A stretch of 64,000 nt of DNA, from assembly GCF_030019085.1 (NCBI RefSeq), contig NZ_JASEFJ010000003.1, positions 1-64,000 of the forward strand. The letters are read 5' to 3'. This document shows, piece after piece, positions 16,722 to 24,732 of this stretch. Numbering within the stretch: position 1 is the first letter of the stretch; every line of letters starts with the position of its first letter. The translations under genes were made by a program, and so were the position numbers. Under the pieces are notes generated by a model, which saw only the letters and a program-made list of their open reading frames with translations, did no database searches and had not been told where the DNA came from. The stretch comes from Methanoculleus sp. (GTDB lineage Archaea > Halobacteriota > Methanomicrobia > Methanomicrobiales > Methanoculleaceae).

Positions 16722-17955
16722 CCTCTTTGAGCGTGCAAAGCAACTGATGCCCGGCGGCGTCAGCAGCCCTGTCAGGGCGATCAGACCATACCCGTTCTAT
16801 GTGGAACGCGCAGCGGGGTCGCGTCTTACGACCGTCGATGGTGTGGAGTTCATCGACTGCTGTCTCGCTTACGGCCCGCTCATCCTCGGCCACGTTCACC
16901 CCGAGGTGAAGGGGGCGATCGAGCGCCAGATTGAGAAAGGGTGGCTCTACGGCACCCCGACACCCCTTGAGATCGACCTTGCCGGGACGATCATTGAGGA
17001 CCATCCGGCAGTCGATATGGTCAGGTTCGTCTCTTCAGGATCGGAAGCGACAATGGCCGCGATCCGCCTGGCTCGCGGATACACCGGAAAGCAGGATATC
17101 GTAAAGGTTGAGGGCGGGTTCCACGGAGCACACGATGCCGTCCTGGTGAAGGCCGGTTCCGGGGCGACGACGCTGGGGGTGCCCGACTCCGCGGGTGTCC
17201 TGGCGGACGTTGTGGCGCATACCCGACAGGTCCCATACAACGACCCTGAGGCACTTGAAACCCTGCTCGCCAGGAATGAGGATGTTGCCGCGTTCATAGT
17301 GGAACCCATCATGGGAAACATCGGCCCTGTCCTGCCAGAGGACGGTTACCTCGCTGATCTCCGGGAGATCACCGCCGCACATGATGTCCTCCTGATCTTT
17401 GATGAGGTGATCACCGGCTACCGGGTCGGGATCGGGGGTGCGCAGGTTCGTTATGGGGTTAAACCTGATCTTGCAACCTTTGGTAAGATCATCGGTGGTG
17501 GACTTCCAATCGGAGCGTTCGGGGGGCGACGGGAGATCATGGAGATGGTCGCGCCCTCTGGCCCCGTCTACCAGGCCGGAACTTTCAGCGGCAACCCTGC
17601 AAGCCTTGCGGCGGGGTATGCGACGCTCCGTTACCTCCACGAGCACCCGGGCGTCTACCGGCACCTGGATGAGGCGACGCGAGCGATCGAGGAGACCGCC
17701 CTGGATGCGCGCAGGGGATCGTTTGTCAGGATGGGTTCGCTCTTCAAGCACTTCTTCAGGGAGGCGCCGCCCAGGAACTACCGGGACGTTCAGGAGTGTG
17801 ACAGGGAGGCGTTCTCGCGGTTCTGGAAGGCGATGCTTGATGCGGGGATCTTCCTCCCGCCGTCACAGTTTGAGACGAACTTCCTCTCCACCGCGCATAC
17901 CAGAACAGATATCGAGAAGATTGCAGACGCTTACGGATCATGTCTTTTCGCATAG
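16708..17955 (+). CDS. hemL: glutamate-1-semialdehyde 2,1-aminomutase
   Basis: The PLP enzyme moves the amino group of glutamate-1-semialdehyde to form 5-aminolevulinate. Signatures are [16 protein letters not shown] at the start, [16 protein letters not shown] near 110, [11 protein letters not shown] near 232, and the PLP lysine in [18 protein letters not shown] near 256. The start at 16708 has AAGGTGG a few bases upstream and gives 415 residues, the usual size; an upstream ATG at 16681 lies deep within hemB. Its end overlaps hemC by 16 bases. Confidence 0.95.
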   Translation: MKSSDLFERAKQLMPGGVSSPVRAIRPYPFYVERAAGSRLTTVDGVEFIDCCLAYGPLILGHVHPEVKGAIERQIEKGWLYGTPTPLEIDLAGTIIEDHPAVDMVRFVSSGSEATMAAIRLARGYTGKQDIVKVEGGFHGAHDAVLVKAGSGATTLGVPDSAGVLADVVAHTRQVPYNDPEALETLLARNEDVAAFIVEPIMGNIGPVLPEDGYLADLREITAAHDVLLIFDEVITGYRVGIGGAQVRYGVKPDLATFGKIIGGGLPIGAFGGRREIMEMVAPSGPVYQAGTFSGNPASLAAGYATLRYLHEHPGVYRHLDEATRAIEETALDARRGSFVRMGSLFKHFFREAPPRNYRDVQECDREAFSRFWKAMLDAGIFLPPSQFETNFLSTAHTRTDIEKIADAYGSCLFA

Positions 17956-18824
17956 GTACACGGGGGAGCGCTCTTGCGCTGGCACAGACAGAGAGAGTCG
18001 TTGAACTGCTTGCCGACCGTGGTGTTGATGCGGATGTTGTTACCATCACGACGGAGGGCGACACCACGATCGGCGTCCCGCTCCACGCTATAGGAGGGCA
18101 GGGGGTCTTTGTCAGGGCTCTCGATGACGCCATCCTCCGCGGCGAGATCGACGCTGCTGTGCACAGCATGAAAGATATCCCCGCGGCACGTCCGGCAGGA
18201 CTTACCTGCTGCGCGGTGCTCGAACGTGACTCTCCCGCTGACTTCCTTGCGCACGAAGTCCCGCTCGATGCTCTCCGCGTCATCGGATCCTCGAGCACCA
18301 GGCGCCGCGCCCAGATCCTCCGCGACGACCCGACGCTTGAGGTAAGACAACTGCGCGGGAACGTCGATACCCGGATCCGGAAACTCCGGGAGGGGCGGTA
18401 TGATGCCATCGTGCTCGCTGAGGCGGGTCTTGAGCGACTGGGGCTAACTCTGGAGGGCGAACCCCTCCCCGTCGGGAGGTTCGTCCCCTCGCCAAACCAG
18501 GGGACGATTGCGGTGGTCTGCCGCGATGACCCGGCGGTCGTTGAGACCCTTGCAACGCTTGACGATGCCCGGACGCGTCTTGATGTCGGGGTCGAGCGTG
18601 CCGTGATGGAGGAGGTCGGTGGAGGTTGTTTCACCCCGCAGGGGATATACTGTCGGGGCGGAGACCTGGTTGCCGAGGTGCTCTCGCTCGATGGTTCCAG
18701 GTGGGAGCGCATCGAGCGGCGCGTCACGACGATCGATGAGGCAAGGGTGTGCGGGCGAGAACTGCGCGAGAGGGCGGCCGACCTGATCCGGGAAGCCTAC
18801 GCGGCACTGGGGATACGACCATGA
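17940..18824 (+). CDS. hemC: hydroxymethylbilane synthase (porphobilinogen deaminase)
   Basis: The 294-residue enzyme polymerises four porphobilinogens on a dipyrromethane cofactor. The start [16 protein letters not shown] and the cofactor-binding Cys in GGGCFTPQG near residue 224 are intact, as are the Arg-rich substrate segment [11 protein letters not shown] near 119 and [12 protein letters not shown] near 137. Its stop overlaps the ATG of the methyltransferase gene by 4 bases. The product normally needs uroporphyrinogen-III synthase (HemD) next, but no hemD follows in this cluster. Confidence 0.95.
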   Translation: MSFRIGTRGSALALAQTERVVELLADRGVDADVVTITTEGDTTIGVPLHAIGGQGVFVRALDDAILRGEIDAAVHSMKDIPAARPAGLTCCAVLERDSPADFLAHEVPLDALRVIGSSSTRRRAQILRDDPTLEVRQLRGNVDTRIRKLREGRYDAIVLAEAGLERLGLTLEGEPLPVGRFVPSPNQGTIAVVCRDDPAVVETLATLDDARTRLDVGVERAVMEEVGGGCFTPQGIYCRGGDLVAEVLSLDGSRWERIERRVTTIDEARVCGRELRERAADLIREAYAALGIRP

Positions 18825-19558
18825 CAGGAAAAGCCTACCTGGTTGGGGCAGGGCCAGGTGGTCTCGGCCTCATGACGATACGCGCTCGTGAGGTGATCGA
18901 GAGCGCGGATGTGATCCTTTATGACCAGCTTCCGGGCGAAGAGATCCTTGCGACCCTCCCTGGGAGCGCCGAACTCATCGACTGCGGGAAGTATGGCGGG
19001 AACCACACTCTGGAGCAGCAGGAGATCGAGACGCTGATGGTTGAACGGGTGAAGGAGGGAAAAACTGTCGTACGCCTGAAGGGTGGCGACCCCTTCCTCT
19101 TTGGTCGCGGTGGAGAGGAGATGGAGACACTCCGGGAGCACGGCATCCCTGTCGAAGTGGTGCCGGGGGTGACTAGTGCCATCGCCGTCCCGGAGATGGT
19201 CGGGATCCCGGTCACCCACCGGCGGTACGCATCGACCGTGACGTTCATTACGGGCCATGAAGACCCGGCAAAACCTGAGTCCGCCCTCGACTGGGCGGTC
19301 CTCTCACGGTTGAAGGGGACACTCGTCATCCTGATGGGGGTAAAGAACCTCCCCAAAATCGCGGCGGTTCTTATCGAGCACGGGAAAGATCCCTCGACCC
19401 CGGTGGCGATCATAGAGCGGGGGTTACGGCCCGACCAGCGTGTGACTGTCGGGACGCTTGCTGATATCGTCGATAAGGCCCGTGCGGTGGGTGTCAGACC
19501 GCCAGCGGTGATCGTCATCGGCGGGGTTGTGGAACTATATGGAGGTTCCAACGAGTGA
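18821..19558 (+). CDS. cobA: uroporphyrinogen-III C-methyltransferase
   Basis: This 245-residue SUMT methylates uroporphyrinogen III at C2 and C7 with S-adenosylmethionine to give precorrin-2, the substrate of the first gene in this operon. Motifs are YLVGAGPGGLGLMTIRA at the N-terminus, VRLKGGDPFLFGRGGEE near residue 83, VPGVTSAIAVPE near 111 and LMGVKNLP near 168. The start at 18821 forms an ATGA overlap with hemC; a longer frame to 18749 has no support. It closes the operon and is followed by a strong hairpin. Confidence 0.95.
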   Translation: MTGKAYLVGAGPGGLGLMTIRAREVIESADVILYDQLPGEEILATLPGSAELIDCGKYGGNHTLEQQEIETLMVERVKEGKTVVRLKGGDPFLFGRGGEEMETLREHGIPVEVVPGVTSAIAVPEMVGIPVTHRRYASTVTFITGHEDPAKPESALDWAVLSRLKGTLVILMGVKNLPKIAAVLIEHGKDPSTPVAIIERGLRPDQRVTVGTLADIVDKARAVGVRPPAVIVIGGVVELYGGSNE

Positions 19559-19559
19559 T

Positions 19560-19611
19560 GGTGGGGTTATGACATTCGAGAGTGACTCTCTTTCTCGACC
19601 ATACCACCACC
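19560..19611 (+). terminator. hairpin after the tetrapyrrole operon
   Basis: Arms GGTGGGGTTATG (19560-19571) and CATACCACCACC (19600-19611) pair at 10 of 12 positions, and the inner segment GAGAGTGACTCTC (19578-19590) is itself an inverted repeat. It begins directly after the cobA stop. There is no T-run, so it may protect or process the 3' end instead of terminating transcription, or belong to the ilvD leader. Confidence 0.45.
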
Positions 19612-19741
19612 CCCTATGATTGAGGTTGCTGAAAGTGCGCATCGCACCACCTGATATTAGACCCCGTAGCCTCATGCACCACATCCCTTCAACCGGCATA
19701 CTCTTTTCCTCCTGTGCGCTTACTCTCCTATGAGGTTTACA

Positions 19742-21385
19742 ATGCGGAGTGAGACGGTTAAGAGGGGTTACCAGCGTGCCCCGAACAGGGCGCTGCTCAG
19801 GTCGCTTGGCATCACAGATCGTGAGATGGAGATGCCCTTCATCGGGATAGCAAACGCCTACAACACCATCGTCCCCGGACACATCCATCTCCGGTCGATC
19901 TCGCAGAAGGTGCAGGAGGGGATCGCTGCCGCGGGCGGAGTGCCATTTGAGTTCGGGACAATCGGCATCTGTGACGGGATCGCGATGGGACACGAGGGGA
20001 TGCGGTATTCACTTCCCTCGCGGGAGAACATCGCCGACGCTATCGAACTGATGGTTGAGGCGCACCGCTTCGACGGCCTGGTCTGCATCGGGACATGTGA
20101 TAAGATCGTCCCGGGGATGCTCATGGCGGCGGTGCGGTGCGACATACCGACGATCCTCGTCACCGGCGGGCCGATGCTCCCTGGCTACGCGGCAGGCCGC
20201 GAACTATCTCTGATCGACGTCTTCGAGGGCGTTGGCCGCGTTGCCGCTGGCACAATGACCGAGGAAGACCTCGGCGAGATCGAGTGCTCGGCGATGCCCG
20301 GGTGCGGGAGCTGCCAGGGACTGTATACCGCAAACACCATGGCATGTGTTACCGAGGCTCTGGGGCTCTCCCTCCCCGGATGTGCAGCCATCCCGGCGGT
20401 CGATGCCGCAAAACTCCGTCTGGCCCGGGAGAGCGGGGAACGGGTGGTCGGCCTTGTCCGGGAAGATATACGACCACGCAGGATCGTCACCCGGAAGAGC
20501 CTTACAAACGCTATAAGAGTGGACATGGCACTCGGTGGATCGACGAACACGGTGCTCCATCTGATGGCAGTCGCGCGTGAGGCCGGTATCCCCCTTGACC
20601 TCGAGACATTCAATGCCATCGGCGAGAAGACGCCGCACATCTGTCACATGATGCCCGGCGGGCCGCACTCGATGCTTGCCCTCTACCGCGCCGGAGGCAT
20701 CCCGGCGGTCTTAAAGAGGCTTGAGCGCTACCTTGACGACGCTCCGACGGTCTCAGGCCGCTCTATCCTGGAGATCGCAAATAACGCCAGGATCACCGAT
20801 CCGGATGTGATACGGTCGACCGAGGCCCCGGTCAGCCTCGCCGGTGGTCTCAAGATCGTCCGGGGAACGCTCGCCCCCGACGGCGCCGTCGTCAAGTGCG
20901 CCGCTGTCCCCGAGGCGATGTGGCGTCACAGGGGTCCGGCGCGGGTCTTCGATGGCGAGGATGCCGCGATGACCGCGATCCTCAAGCGTGAGATTGCAGA
21001 GGGTGACGTTGTCGTGATCCGCTACGAGGGGCCGCGGGGAGGACCCGGTATGCCGGAGATGCTCTCCCCAACATCGGCACTGATGGGGCTTGGTTACGCA
21101 CGGGTCGCCCTGGTCACTGATGGCCGTTTCTCTGGTGGCACAAGGGGACCGTGCATCGGGCATATCGCACCCGAGGCCGCGGTCGGCGGGCCTATCGCCT
21201 TTGTGGAGGATGGCGATGAGATCGCGATCGATCTATACGAGAAGCGACTCGATCTCTGTCTGGATCCGCAGACCCTGAAAGAGCGGCAAAAAAGCTGGAA
21301 ACCACCACAGCCCCGGATAACTGGCGTGCTCGGCAGGTATGCCAGGACGGTGGAGCAGGCAAACCTGGGTGCCGTCCAGCGTTGA
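19742..21385 (+). CDS. ilvD: dihydroxy-acid dehydratase
   Basis: The iron-sulfur enzyme dehydrates dihydroxy-acids in valine, leucine and isoleucine synthesis. Cluster cysteines are seen in [12 protein letters not shown] near residue 117 and [16 protein letters not shown] near 182. [17 protein letters not shown] near 459 is the conserved C-terminal signature. The ATG at 19742 is preferred over 19730 because GAGGT precedes it at a good distance and [19 protein letters not shown] aligns with the family start, giving 547 residues. It stands alone downstream of the tetrapyrrole operon. Confidence 0.95.
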   Translation: MRSETVKRGYQRAPNRALLRSLGITDREMEMPFIGIANAYNTIVPGHIHLRSISQKVQEGIAAAGGVPFEFGTIGICDGIAMGHEGMRYSLPSRENIADAIELMVEAHRFDGLVCIGTCDKIVPGMLMAAVRCDIPTILVTGGPMLPGYAAGRELSLIDVFEGVGRVAAGTMTEEDLGEIECSAMPGCGSCQGLYTANTMACVTEALGLSLPGCAAIPAVDAAKLRLARESGERVVGLVREDIRPRRIVTRKSLTNAIRVDMALGGSTNTVLHLMAVAREAGIPLDLETFNAIGEKTPHICHMMPGGPHSMLALYRAGGIPAVLKRLERYLDDAPTVSGRSILEIANNARITDPDVIRSTEAPVSLAGGLKIVRGTLAPDGAVVKCAAVPEAMWRHRGPARVFDGEDAAMTAILKREIAEGDVVVIRYEGPRGGPGMPEMLSPTSALMGLGYARVALVTDGRFSGGTRGPCIGHIAPEAAVGGPIAFVEDGDEIAIDLYEKRLDLCLDPQTLKERQKSWKPPQPRITGVLGRYARTVEQANLGAVQR

Positions 21386-21628
21386 AAGACCCCGTAAGGG
21401 CTGGCGGGATCGGGGTTATCCCCTCCCCCCGAAACCGTCTCTCTCACAAAAACCCCGACCATCTCTCAGTGGGATCCGTTTCGGGAGAGGTTCATCAAAC
21501 CGGGGCAGCGCCCGATGGTTGGGGGCGGTGCGTCGTGATGAACACGCAAAAGCCCCGTTATTCAGTGTAGTACTGCCATACCCGTCAGGCCGCATCTCCT
21601 CTGCAGGGCACCTTCTCAACGATCCAGG

Positions 21629-21640
21629 TATATATATTTT
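21629..21640 (+). promoter_or_regulatory. strong TATA box for carbonic anhydrase
   Basis: TATATATATTTT with an upstream AGG (BRE-like) is a near-ideal archaeal TATA box. Transcription should begin about 25 bases later, near 21662-21666, leaving a leader of roughly 50 bases. Confidence 0.65.
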
Positions 21641-21671
21641 TAACGCATCGGTGACAATCCCCCTGTTTGGC

Positions 21672-21696
21672 CAGTGATGACGGATCGTCAACACTG
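21672..21696 (+). promoter_or_regulatory. long inverted repeat in the carbonic anhydrase leader
   Basis: Arms CAGTGATGACG (21672-21682) and CGTCAACACTG (21686-21696) pair at 10 of 11 positions around a 3-base loop. It lies just downstream of the expected transcription start and 5 bases before CGGAG. It could be a repressor operator or an RNA hairpin that affects translation. Confidence 0.55.
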
Positions 21697-21715
21697 ACAA
21701 CGGAGTAGAACATAG

Positions 21716-22297
21716 ATGATAGAGAGATATCTTGAAGGGAACAGGCGTTTCCTGGAAGAAGACTTCAGAAGAGATCCCGATCATTACAGTCCGCTTGCAT
21801 CGGCCCAGCACCCCGGTGTCCTCTGGATCGGGTGCTCCGACTCGAGGGTAGACCCGGAGCGGATCACCGGTGCAAAGGCCGGAGAACTCTTTGTGCACCG
21901 CAACATAGGCAACATCGTTCCTCTTCAGGACTGGAACCTTGCAACCGTGATCGAGTACGCGCTCAACCACCTCAAGGTCGGTGATATCGTCATCTGCGGG
22001 CACTCAAACTGTGGCGCGATAAAGTCGCTCGACCATGAAGGCGGGGACACCTACATCCCGCTCTGGTTAAACAACGCGGTTGAGGCGAAACGTCGTGTCG
22101 ATTCCAGGATCCCGGCCCCGAAGAACCCGGAAGAAGAGAAGAACCGACTACGTCTCATCGAGATCGAGAACATCGGCCTGCAGATCGAGCATCTCCGCAC
22201 CTATCCACCCGTCAGGGCTGCAGAAAAGGAAGGGCGGATCCAGATTCACGGCCTCTACTTCGATCTTGCCACCGGCGAGTTGAAGAAGGTAATTTAG
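21716..22297 (+). CDS. beta-class carbonic anhydrase
   Basis: The 193-residue zinc enzyme interconverts CO2 and bicarbonate. The zinc ligands are visible as Cys in WIGCSDSRVDPERI near residue 40 with the Asp-Arg dyad, and His and Cys in ICGHSNCGAIKSL near 94-106. The length suits the prokaryotic type. CGGAG precedes the ATG. In a hydrogenotrophic methanogen it would supply CO2 to formylmethanofuran dehydrogenase or bicarbonate to carboxylases such as the adjacent carAB product. The stop codon is TAG and overlaps the convergent gene by 4 bases. Confidence 0.95.
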   Translation: MIERYLEGNRRFLEEDFRRDPDHYSPLASAQHPGVLWIGCSDSRVDPERITGAKAGELFVHRNIGNIVPLQDWNLATVIEYALNHLKVGDIVICGHSNCGAIKSLDHEGGDTYIPLWLNNAVEAKRRVDSRIPAPKNPEEEKNRLRLIEIENIGLQIEHLRTYPPVRAAEKEGRIQIHGLYFDLATGELKKVI

Positions 22298-22638
22298 GGA
22301 TTTTCAAGAACCGACTCAATCTCTTCTTTTATCAGATTCAGCGAGATCCTCCCGATTGGCGTGAGCCTGTCGTTGACCAGGATTATCGGGATCGGCGGTT
22401 GGTGCTCCTCGATGATGCATCGGACGTCTTCGGGCATCCCTTCATCGATCAGCGTCGTCTTCACCACAACCCTATCCCCATACTCGGCGAGCAGTTCTTT
22501 ACGCAGGGCGTTGATGGCTTCAAGCAGGTTGTTTGAGGGGTGGCAGGTCTCAAGGCCGCAGGATCTCGTCTCGTCACAGGGAAATGGGCCGCACTCGGAA
22601 TCTTTGAGCCCGACAATCTCGACTATCACTTCTGCCAT
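22294..22638 (-). CDS. small Cys-rich protein of unknown function, possibly thioredoxin-fold
   Basis: The 114-residue protein has a cysteine-rich region near residues 15-34 (ECGPFPCDETRSCGLETCHP) after a beta strand EVIVEIVGL. Later segments VVVKTTLIDEGMPEDVRCIIEE and IPIILVNDRLTPIGRIS look like alternating helices and strands of a thioredoxin-like fold. No named family is certain. It starts 28 bases after the stop of the iron-sulfur flavoprotein gene on the same strand, so the two may be a redox pair. Its 3' end overlaps the carbonic anhydrase stop by 4 bases. Confidence 0.72.
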   Translation of the reverse strand: MAEVIVEIVGLKDSECGPFPCDETRSCGLETCHPSNNLLEAINALRKELLAEYGDRVVVKTTLIDEGMPEDVRCIIEEHQPPIPIILVNDRLTPIGRISLNLIKEEIESVLENP

Positions 22639-22666
22639 ATATCAACGGTGGGTGACGGATGCTATA

Positions 22667-23548
22667 TTATCCTTCGTCCGCGGTAACGAGCAACGCACGT
22701 AGCGAAGCCCTGATCTGTTCTTCAAGCCCTTCGATATTTGCCACGTCTCGCAGTCGGTCGAGATCGCCGATCAGGATCGGTTCAACAGGGCGGATACCCA
22801 GATTTCCCATGAACGCATTGACCACGCCTGTGACGCAGGTGAATGCCTCCTTCCCACGCCGTCCAGCGACCGCGATGAGAAGACCGCGGGCGTGCACCTC
22901 TGCCCCCAGCACCTTCTCTCGCGCGTGGAGCCACTGACACCGGTCCATCGCCGCCTTGAGGGGTGCAGGTACAGTACTGGTGTAGACCGGGGTGCAGACT
23001 ACCACGAGCGATGCGGTCTCAAGCGCCCTGATTAGCCTTGGCATATCATCCTCAACAGGACAGTAACCCTGGTCGTAGCAGACGTAGCAGCCTATGCAAG
23101 CCCGTATATCCATCTCCTGCAGATAGAAGATGCGAGAGGAGAGGCCTGCCCTTGCGACCTCGTCATCGCACCATGACGCAATCTTTGCGGAGTTGCCAAA
23201 CCGGCGAGGACTCCCCTGCAGGATCACAACATCGACCTTATAGCCCGGTAGCGGGCGTGTAAAGACCCGTGGCCGGGTATAAAGGTGTGGGCGCGACGAG
23301 ACGTCCTGTGCTAGCCTGGCAAAGACTATCTCCGCGGTCTTACGGGTGTCAAAGAGCGAACCCGGCGGTATCTCATATGAGTTGACCGCGTAGTTGTAGA
23401 CCGTCTCTGTGCCATGGAGAACCTCGATTTTGTAGCGGATCATACCTGGATATATACTTCCCATATCCTCCAGGGTCAGCCTGAGGGTGAACGTTCCCTC
23501 AGATGTCTCGATAATCTGAGTCTTCTCTTCTGTCGCGCTCTCGCTCAT
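22667..23548 (-). CDS. iron-sulfur flavoprotein (NADPH-dependent FMN reductase fold)
   Basis: From residue 95 on, the protein is a flavodoxin-like domain: VDVVILQGSPRRFGNSAKI binds the FMN phosphate, and ACIGCYVCYDQGYC near 150 has the compact C-x2-C-x2-C-x5-C cluster of the Isf family in methanogens, followed by VVVCTPVYTSTVPAPLKAAMDR. Isf proteins move single electrons and reduce O2 or peroxide in Methanosarcina. The first ~90 residues form an extra beta-rich domain (TFTLRLTLEDMGSIYPGMI) I do not recognise and that is not part of ordinary Isf. It is probably co-transcribed with the Cys-rich gene that follows. Confidence 0.85.
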   Translation of the reverse strand: MSESATEEKTQIIETSEGTFTLRLTLEDMGSIYPGMIRYKIEVLHGTETVYNYAVNSYEIPPGSLFDTRKTAEIVFARLAQDVSSRPHLYTRPRVFTRPLPGYKVDVVILQGSPRRFGNSAKIASWCDDEVARAGLSSRIFYLQEMDIRACIGCYVCYDQGYCPVEDDMPRLIRALETASLVVVCTPVYTSTVPAPLKAAMDRCQWLHAREKVLGAEVHARGLLIAVAGRRGKEAFTCVTGVVNAFMGNLGIRPVEPILIGDLDRLRDVANIEGLEEQIRASLRALLVTADEG

Positions 23549-23638
23549 CGTGTGTCATCTCGTTTCACCTTATCTTCTACATTTCGGATTGCCTGAAGGA
23601 TGCGCTGCTTTCCAGACCGGCAGCCGGTCGGTCACTAC

Positions 23639-23648
23639 CGTTAATAAG
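23639..23648 (+). promoter_or_regulatory. TATA-like element of carAB
   Basis: CGTTAATAAG is centred about 33 bases before the carA ATG. There is no ribosome-binding site at carA, which fits a very short leader. Confidence 0.45.
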
Positions 23649-23676
23649 GAATCCGATCCACATGGTATGGTAATTC

Positions 23677-24732
23677 ATGAAGGCGGTTCTGGGTCTTGAA
23701 GACGGAACATTTGTTGTAGGGGATGGTTTTGGTGTTGAAGGGACATGCTCCGGTGAACTCGTCTTCACGACGCAGATGACCGGTTACATGGAGGCATTGA
23801 CTGATCCCAGTTATGCCGGACAGATCCTGATGTTCACCTACCCCCTTATCGGGAATTACGGTGTAGATCTGCAGAATTTTGAGAGTTCCAGGGTTCATGC
23901 ATCTGGATGTGTCGTGCGCGAGATCGCGCGCGTGCCAACTACGAGACCCTCGGTTGCGGAATACTTTGAAGAAAACGCTCTTTTGGGGATATCTGGTGTT
24001 GATACCCGCAGCCTGACGATAAAGACACGGACCCACGGCACACTCAGGGCATCTCTCATCGTCGGTTGTGAGGACGGGGACGAAGCGGTCAGGCTTGCCA
24101 GGTCGGTTCCCCCGATCACCGGGACCGATCTTATCGGACAGGTCTCCTGTACCGGGCCCTACACCATCACCGGCCCCGGAAAACGGCTCGCTCTCATAGA
24201 TCTCGGGGTGAAACGCCACATCATTGAGAGTCTGAGTTACCGTGGCGCTGAGATCCATGTCTTCCCGCACAACGCAACACCTGACGAGGTTATGCTTGCA
24301 GAGCCCGACGCTCTCTTCATCAGTAACGGTCCCGGCGACCCGAGAAGGGCAACAGACGCCATCCGTTGTGTCAGCGAACTGGCCGGGGATGTGCCCATAA
24401 TCGGGATCTGCATGGGCATTCAGGTTGCAGCACTTGGACTCGGCGCAGAGACCTACAAGATGAAGTTTGGCCACCGTGGGACAAACCAGCCTGTCCGCTA
24501 CAGCGACGGTAAGATCTACATCACCACGCAGAACCACGGGTTTGCTGTGGACGAGGAGAGCCTGCCGGAGGGCTGCACCGTATCCTACCGGAACGTGAAC
24601 GACGGCACAGTCGAGGGGTTCGAGAATCGCGATCTCAACATCACCTGCGTCCAGTTCCACCCTGAAGCGCACGGCGGACCCAGGGACACGGAGATGCACT
24701 TCTTTGACCGCATATACAGGGAGATTCCATAA
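23677..24732 (+). CDS. carA: carbamoyl-phosphate synthase small (glutaminase) subunit
   Basis: The 351-residue subunit hydrolyses glutamine and channels ammonia to CarB, for arginine and pyrimidine synthesis. The N-terminal domain has GELVFTTQMTGYMEALTDPS near residue 25. The class I amidotransferase domain has the nucleophile in IGICMGIQVAALGLG near 244, FGHRGTNQPV near 263, and the catalytic His in FHPEAHGGPRD near 327. Its stop overlaps the carB ATG by one base. Confidence 0.97.
   Translation: MKAVLGLEDGTFVVGDGFGVEGTCSGELVFTTQMTGYMEALTDPSYAGQILMFTYPLIGNYGVDLQNFESSRVHASGCVVREIARVPTTRPSVAEYFEENALLGISGVDTRSLTIKTRTHGTLRASLIVGCEDGDEAVRLARSVPPITGTDLIGQVSCTGPYTITGPGKRLALIDLGVKRHIIESLSYRGAEIHVFPHNATPDEVMLAEPDALFISNGPGDPRRATDAIRCVSELAGDVPIIGICMGIQVAALGLGAETYKMKFGHRGTNQPVRYSDGKIYITTQNHGFAVDEESLPEGCTVSYRNVNDGTVEGFENRDLNITCVQFHPEAHGGPRDTEMHFFDRIYREIP

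Larger units (their letters stand above)
21386..21715. other. intergenic region with the carbonic anhydrase promoter
   Basis: The gap of 330 bases has no supported gene. The last 90 bases contain a strong TATA box and a long inverted repeat; the first part shows only GC-rich DNA with no clear element. Confidence 0.6.
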
